NCBI GenBank assembly: GCA_947379965.1
Contig: CANCPC010000009.1
Coordinates: 1-46,363, forward strand
Length of the DNA stretch: 46,363 nucleotides
From: Flavobacteriaceae bacterium
GTDB lineage: Bacteria > Bacteroidota > Bacteroidia > Flavobacteriales > Flavobacteriaceae
Direction: 5' to 3'
Below the pieces are notes generated by a model that saw only the letters and a program-made list of their open reading frames with translations, searched no databases and was not told the DNA's origin. Positions within the stretch are counted from its first letter, which is position 1, and each line of letters opens with the position of its first letter. The translations under genes were made by a program, and so were the position numbers. Positions 42,375-46,363 of this stretch are shown one piece after another.

Positions 42375-43247
42375 TTAAGGAACATTTTTTCCAGCACTTT
42401 CTGTCCAAAAAGCAAACCAATCTTCGAGTTCCATTTCGATGGTTGTCGCTTTCATCAAATTGCGAATTCTAGTTTCATCGGCGGTGCCGCAAACAGGTAA
42501 AATTCCTGACGGATGTTTCATAATCCAAGCCAATAATAATAGGTCGATTTCGGCATCATATTTTAACGAAAGTTGAGTCGCTAATTTTGTAATTCGATTC
42601 GACTTTTCATCGTCATTTTTGAAAACAGTTCCCATTGGTGACCAGCACATTGGCGTAATGTTGTTAGTTTGCATGTGGTCTAAACTTCCGTCGAGCATCG
42701 CCTCAAAATCGGTAATCGAAAACTTGATTTGGTTGTAGTTTATTTTAGTTCTTGTTTCAATTAAATCGGTTTGCTTTGGCGTAAAATTCGAAACGCCAAA
42801 ATCAAGAATTTTCCCTTCGGTTTTAAGTTTTTCAATCGCTTCTGCAATCTCATCAACTTGCATCAACGGACTTGGACGATGCAATAAAAGCAAATCCAAA
42901 TAATCGGTTTTCAGGTTTTTCAGTGAATTTTCTACCGATCCAATTATGTGGGATTGTGAATAATCGTAATGTTTGATTTTTGTATTTCGGTTATCGGATT
43001 GCATTTGGATGCCGCATTTCGAAATCAGTTGAATTTTCTCTCTTTCGATACCGCTTTCGCCAAAAGCGTCGCCAAAACTAGCTTCGGTGGTATATCCGCC
43101 ATAAATATCGGCGTGGTCAAATGTAGTGATTTCGCTTTCGAGACAGGAATTCATTAAACGAATCATTTGGTTTTTGTCAAGATTTTTGCCCCAAACTCCC
43201 CAGGTCATTGTTCCGGCTATAATTTTTGAAAAAGGTTTTTTTATCAT
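42375..43247 (-). CDS. Aldo/keto reductase (YdhF-like)
   Basis: 290 residues, a TIM-barrel NADPH-dependent carbonyl reductase. The catalytic tetrad is visible: Asp44 and Tyr49 (FDHADIYGGY), Lys78 (SKCG) and His123 (LLLHRPSP). The GTMTWGVWG start and the overall length fit the oxidoreductase YdhF group. Substrate unknown. It is the first gene of this minus-strand stretch and faces away from moxR. Confidence 0.92.
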   Translation of the reverse strand: MIKKPFSKIIAGTMTWGVWGKNLDKNQMIRLMNSCLESEITTFDHADIYGGYTTEASFGDAFGESGIEREKIQLISKCGIQMQSDNRNTKIKHYDYSQSHIIGSVENSLKNLKTDYLDLLLLHRPSPLMQVDEIAEAIEKLKTEGKILDFGVSNFTPKQTDLIETRTKINYNQIKFSITDFEAMLDGSLDHMQTNNITPMCWSPMGTVFKNDDEKSNRITKLATQLSLKYDAEIDLLLLAWIMKHPSGILPVCGTADETRIRNLMKATTIEMELEDWFAFWTESAGKNVP

Positions 43248-43459
43248 TAGATATTATTCTTAAGTATTTTAGTGAATCCTCAAATATGGGGCTTATTTAT
43301 TTAAAACTTTAAAATTATGAAAATAGTATCATAAATCATCCTTAAAATTGAGTGTTTATATGAAGTTTTAACCATTCTTTAACATCGTACGTCTAAAAAA
43401 AAATTCAATTTGCACCATCAAAAATAACGAACACAATTTATAGTAATTAATATAGGAAA

Positions 43460-44464
43460 ATGGAAGAAAATACAGTGAATATGGACATTAGAGCGATCAA
43501 TGAAAAAATTGAAAGAGAAAGTGCTTTCATCGATTTGCTTACTATGGAAATGAACAAAGTAATCGTAGGTCAGAAACATATGATCGAACGATTGTTAATC
43601 GGACTTTTAGGTCAAGGGCACATTTTGCTTGAAGGTGTTCCTGGATTAGCAAAAACATTAGCTATTAATACTTTGGCGCAAGCCGTTGACGGTTCTTTTA
43701 GTAGAATCCAGTTTACACCAGATTTATTGCCTGCCGATGTTGTGGGTACCATGATTTACAACATTAAGGCGAATGAATTTTCTATAAAAAAAGGACCCAT
43801 TTTTGCCAATTTCGTTCTTGCGGATGAGATTAACCGTGCTCCCGCCAAAGTGCAATCCGCATTATTAGAAGCGATGCAGGAAAAACAAGTAACTATTGGC
43901 GATACGACTTTCAAATTAGACCGACCGTTTTTAGTTCTAGCAACTCAAAATCCAATTGAGCAAGAAGGAACCTATCCTTTGCCAGAAGCGCAAGTCGATC
44001 GTTTTATGTTGAAAACCGTTATCGATTATCCAAAAATGGATGAAGAGAGAATGGTCGTTCGTCAGAATCTAAAAGGGAATTACGAAAAAGTAAATCAAGT
44101 CGTTTCTGTAGAACAAATTTTGCGTGCGCAAGAAGCGGTTCGTGAAGTTTATATGGACGAAAAAATTGAAAAATATATTCTTGATATAGTATTCGCAACT
44201 CGTTTCCCAGAGAAATACAAATTGGCCGATTTGAAACCATTAATCAGTTTTGGAGCCTCGCCACGTGGAAGTATCAATTTGGCGAATGCCGCAAAATGTT
44301 ACGCTTTTATCAAACGTCGCGGTTATGTTATTCCAGAAGATGTTCGCGCCGTGGTTCACGATGTGTTACGACATAGAATTGGAATTACGTATGAAGCCGA
44401 AGCCGAAAATATTACATCGGTTGACATCATCAATAAAATCGTAAACGAGATTGAAGTACCTTAA
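43460..44464 (+). CDS. MoxR-family AAA ATPase
   Basis: 334 residues. Walker A GVPGLAKT (59-66), Walker B FVLADEINRA (118-127) and sensor 1 ATQNP (161-165) mark an AAA+ ATPase of the MoxR class. MoxR proteins act as chaperones that assemble or activate von Willebrand factor A (VWA) domain proteins; with Bat proteins they are tied to oxidative and envelope stress. It opens the bat operon and is followed by DUF58, its usual partner. A palindromic heptamer array separates them. Confidence 0.95.
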   Translation: MEENTVNMDIRAINEKIERESAFIDLLTMEMNKVIVGQKHMIERLLIGLLGQGHILLEGVPGLAKTLAINTLAQAVDGSFSRIQFTPDLLPADVVGTMIYNIKANEFSIKKGPIFANFVLADEINRAPAKVQSALLEAMQEKQVTIGDTTFKLDRPFLVLATQNPIEQEGTYPLPEAQVDRFMLKTVIDYPKMDEERMVVRQNLKGNYEKVNQVVSVEQILRAQEAVREVYMDEKIEKYILDIVFATRFPEKYKLADLKPLISFGASPRGSINLANAAKCYAFIKRRGYVIPEDVRAVVHDVLRHRIGITYEAEAENITSVDIINKIVNEIEVP

Positions 44465-44468
44465 AAAA

Positions 44469-44542
44469 GATTTAAGATTTTTGATTGCTGATTTCTGATT
44501 TTAGATCTGAAATCGGCAATCGTTAATCAACAATCAAGAATC
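44469..44542. repeat. Palindromic 6+6 heptamer array between moxR and DUF58
   Basis: G of GATT falls at 44469, 44476, 44483, 44490, 44497 and 44504. C of the AATC half falls at 44507, 44514, 44521, 44528, 44535 and 44542. The two halves mirror each other in perfect 7-base phase about the centre AGATCT, so every GATT can pair with an AATC. Confidence 0.92.
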
Positions 44543-44544
44543 AA

Positions 44545-45408
44545 ATGGATACAAAAGACTTACTCAAAAAAGTTCGAAAAATAGAAATTAAAACCCGAAG
44601 ATTGAGCGATCATATCTTTTCGGGCGAATACCATACGTCTTTCAAAGGTCGCGGAATGACTTTTAGCGAAGTGCGTCCGTATCAATATGGCGATGATATT
44701 CGCGCTATCGATTGGAATGTGACGGCTCGTTATAATGAGGCTCACGTGAAAGTTTTCGAGGAAGAACGCGAATTGACGATGATGTTGATGGTTGATATTT
44801 CGGGTTCGGAAAGCTTTGGATCTAAGAGTCAATTCAAAAAAGACATCGTTACCGAGATTGCTGCAACAATGGCTTTTTCGGCGACACAAAACAATGATAA
44901 AATAGGTTTGATTTTGTTTTCGGACCAAATCGAATTATATATTCCCCCAAAAAAAGGACGTTCTCACGTTTTGCGTATCATCCGAGAATTGATAGAATTT
45001 GAACCCAAAAGCTACAAAACAGATTTTGCACAAGCTTTGAAATTCTTGTCGAGTACCCAAAAAAAGAAAGCCATCGTTTTTGTGATTTCCGATTTTATTT
45101 CGGAAGATTACGAACATACGTTGAAAATAGCTTCGAAGAAACACGATATTACAGGTATTCGAGTGTATGATATTCGTGAAGAAAAAATGCCAAATCTAGG
45201 AATGGTTTCGATGCTTGATGCCGAAACTGGCGAAACACGATTGATAAACACCGGTTCGAAATCTGTGCGAATGAATTATGAGAAATACTATCACGAAAAA
45301 GTGAAATATTTCAAGGAAACCTTTAGCAAATCGGGCGCCGGAGTTGTCAATACGAGAGTGGACGAAAGTTATGTAACCAAGTTGTTGGGCTATTTTAAAT
45401 CGAGGTAA
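44545..45408 (+). CDS. DUF58 protein of the bat operon
   Basis: 287 residues. The N-terminal DUF58 motif GRGMTFSEVRPYQYGDDIRAIDWNVTAR (about 35-62) is clear. A VWA-like domain follows, with the metal-site motif VDISGS (83-88: Asp84, Ser86, Ser88). DUF58 proteins pair with MoxR ATPases and precede BatA/BatB in Bacteroidota operons. It has no membrane segment, so it is probably cytoplasmic. It starts 2 bases after the palindromic array. Confidence 0.92.
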   Translation: MDTKDLLKKVRKIEIKTRRLSDHIFSGEYHTSFKGRGMTFSEVRPYQYGDDIRAIDWNVTARYNEAHVKVFEEERELTMMLMVDISGSESFGSKSQFKKDIVTEIAATMAFSATQNNDKIGLILFSDQIELYIPPKKGRSHVLRIIRELIEFEPKSYKTDFAQALKFLSSTQKKKAIVFVISDFISEDYEHTLKIASKKHDITGIRVYDIREEKMPNLGMVSMLDAETGETRLINTGSKSVRMNYEKYYHEKVKYFKETFSKSGAGVVNTRVDESYVTKLLGYFKSR

Positions 45409-45409
45409 A

Positions 45410-45525
45410 GATTTTAGATTGAAGATTAACGATTTTTGATTTCAGATTTTGTTTGAATGGAAAGGTTGATTTTAGATTGAAGATTAACGAATTTTGATTT
45501 CAGATTTGGTTGGAATGGAAAAATA
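45410..45525 (+). repeat. Tandem 58-base repeat built of GATT heptamers (2 copies)
   Basis: Copy one begins at 45410 and copy two at 45468. In each the GATT units have an exact 7-base period (copy one: 45410, 45417, 45424, 45431, 45438, 45445). The copies differ at few positions. The array lies directly after DUF58. Confidence 0.9.
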
Positions 45526-45569
45526 ATTTGAGATTAATTGGATTTTGAAAATGAAAATAAAGTTATAAA

Positions 45570-45929
45570 GTGAATAAACAAGAACTAGAAAACAGATTGA
45601 TGGATTTTGCGGCAACAATTATAATTGTTGCGAGTAAGTTTGAAAAAAATTACGCTGGAAATCATTTGTCTGGACAAATTATTCGTTCAGGAACATCTCC
45701 AGCTTTAAATTATGGAGAAGCTCAAAGTGCTGAAAGCAGCAAAGATTTTATTCATAAAATGGGCATTTGCTTGAAAGAATTAAGAGAAAGTTTTGTTTGT
45801 TTAAAAATTATTGAAAAAGCAAATTTAACAACAGATTTAAATAATTTATCGATTGCGAAAAAAGAAGCTAATGAGTTAATTTCTATTTTCGTGTCAAGTA
45901 TTAAAACAGCTAAAACAAACATGAAATAA
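45570..45929 (+). CDS. Four-helix-bundle protein (23S rRNA intervening-sequence family)
   Basis: 119 residues. RSGTSPALNYGEAQSAES and KDFIHKMGICLKELRESFVCLKII are the family signature (IVS/S23, PF05635-type). Members are short four-helix proteins, first seen in insertions within 23S rRNA genes and related in fold to Avd of diversity-generating retroelements; most have no known function. The start is a GTG; the ATG at 45551 ends in a stop after five codons. It sits in the bat operon between DUF58 and BatD, where it does not normally belong. It is flanked by GATT arrays in opposite orientation. Confidence 0.9.
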   Translation: MNKQELENRLMDFAATIIIVASKFEKNYAGNHLSGQIIRSGTSPALNYGEAQSAESSKDFIHKMGICLKELRESFVCLKIIEKANLTTDLNNLSIAKKEANELISIFVSSIKTAKTNMK

Positions 45930-45970
45930 TTTTTAGATTTTGGTATATATAGGTTCAAAAGTTTCGAGAG

Positions 45971-46013
45971 AAATCAAAAATCGTTAATCGTTAATCTTCA
46001 ATCAAAAATCTAA
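45971..46013 (-). repeat. Inverted GATT array after the four-helix gene
   Basis: C of AATC falls at 45975, 45982, 45989, 45996, 46003 and 46010, an exact 7-base period. It is the reverse complement of the units at 45410-45450, with one unit (GATTAAC) doubled. Confidence 0.9.
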
Positions 46014-46030
46014 AGTTTCTAAAATAAAGA

Positions 46031-46363
46031 ATGAAAAAATTATTAATATACTTACTATTTTCAACCGCTGTTTTTGCACAACAAAAACAGTTGGTAACGA
46101 GCGTAGACACCATTAAAAAGAAGATCGGAGCCGAGTTTAAGCTTACGGTAAAAACAACAGTCGATACTAAATCGAAAGTGGTTTTCCCGAAGTTGAAAAA
46201 CATTGGTGCACTTGAGGTAATTCAATCTTATCCGGTGGATACAGTTAAGAAAGACGACCGCTATGAGCTGATAAAAAAATATGGCTTGACCCAATTTGAT
46301 TCTGGGAAATATACCATTCCGAGTATCAAAATTTTGATCAATAACAAACCCTTTTTGTCCGAT
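46031..46363 (+). CDS. BatD-like protein, N-terminal part
   Basis: 111 codons in frame to the window end. A signal peptide (MKKLLIYLLFSTAVFAQ) is followed by a beta-sandwich start with QLVTSVDTIKKKIGAEFKLT and later FDSGKYTIPSIKI, the repeated-Ig form of BatD. BatD proteins are periplasmic or membrane partners of BatA/BatB. It follows moxR and DUF58 in the operon, after the inserted four-helix gene. The rest lies outside the window. Confidence 0.75.
   Translation, partial: MKKLLIYLLFSTAVFAQQKQLVTSVDTIKKKIGAEFKLTVKTTVDTKSKVVFPKLKNIGALEVIQSYPVDTVKKDDRYELIKKYGLTQFDSGKYTIPSIKILINNKPFLSD

Noticed and set aside
44469..44542. CRISPR-like array
   Set aside because: The repeat unit is 7 bases with no constant repeat and unique spacers, and there are no cas genes; it is a heptamer array instead.
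45570..45929. Avd accessory protein of a diversity-generating retroelement
   Set aside because: The fold is related, but no reverse transcriptase, template repeat or variable target gene is in the window.
1..46363. tRNA, rRNA, riboswitch or insertion-sequence genes
   Set aside because: I looked through the spacers for cloverleaf arms, rRNA-like stretches and transposase frames and saw none I could support; a tRNAscan and Rfam run would settle it.

Overview
The window is a stretch of chromosome from a member of the Bacteroidota, almost certainly a Flavobacterium or a close relative in the Flavobacteriaceae. The evidence is the low GC content, the TAnnTTTG promoter -7 boxes with little or no Shine-Dalgarno signal, a Type IX secretion system (T9SS) component (PorZ-like), a secreted protease with a T9SS sorting tail, a TonB-dependent receptor paired with a DUF5689 lipoprotein, and conserved flavobacterial blocks such as ileS-dksA-lspA and yicC-gmk-nadD. 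I found 42 protein genes, two of them cut by the window ends. I saw no rRNA, tRNA, CRISPR, phage or insertion-sequence gene.

Layout. 1-383: end of a PEGA-like lipoprotein gene. 384-980: a gene-poor gap with repeats. 981-4892 (+): pth, a secreted M43 metalloprotease, ribF. 5033-16258 (-): read from right to left, gdhA, porZ, an acyltransferase, recO, an esterase, ileS, a DksA-like gene and lspA. 16588-24013, mostly (+): an outer-membrane-type protein, an ArsC-like/EamA pair, yicC-gmk-nadD, a YqhD-type aldehyde reductase and gpsA, with one reverse DinB gene. 24032-26030 (-): pheS between two unrecognised conserved small genes. 26170: cvpA. 26711-31143 (-): a lactate-use operon consisting of a lactate permease and a D-lactate dehydrogenase split into two genes. 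31287-33657 (-): an ACT-domain protein, yraN and an LD-carboxypeptidase. 33712-39123: a DUF5689 lipoprotein, a TonB receptor and a divergent secreted nuclease, probably one uptake unit. 39408-43247 (-): a phosphoesterase, an AlbA_2 protein, a short-chain dehydrogenase (SDR) and an aldo-keto reductase. 43460 to the end (+): the start of a bat (aerotolerance) operon (moxR, DUF58, BatD) with a four-helix-bundle gene inserted in it.

Most genes are housekeeping. The unexpected structure is in the spacers. Many carry arrays built on an exact 7-base period, mainly GATTNNN, often followed by the mirror-image NNNAATC array so that the whole is a near-perfect palindrome. At least nine loci carry the GATT form. 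Three more spacers carry unrelated heptamers (GGCAAAA, AAGTTTA, NNNATAG). Two GATT copies contain the same nested 35-base GC-richer segment. The arrays lie next to promoters of pth, ileS, pheS and cvpA, between the two halves of the D-lactate dehydrogenase, between moxR and DUF58, and as inverted flanks around the four-helix-bundle gene inside the bat operon. That last arrangement looks like a small mobile cassette and is, with the heptamer family itself, the best candidate here for something undescribed.
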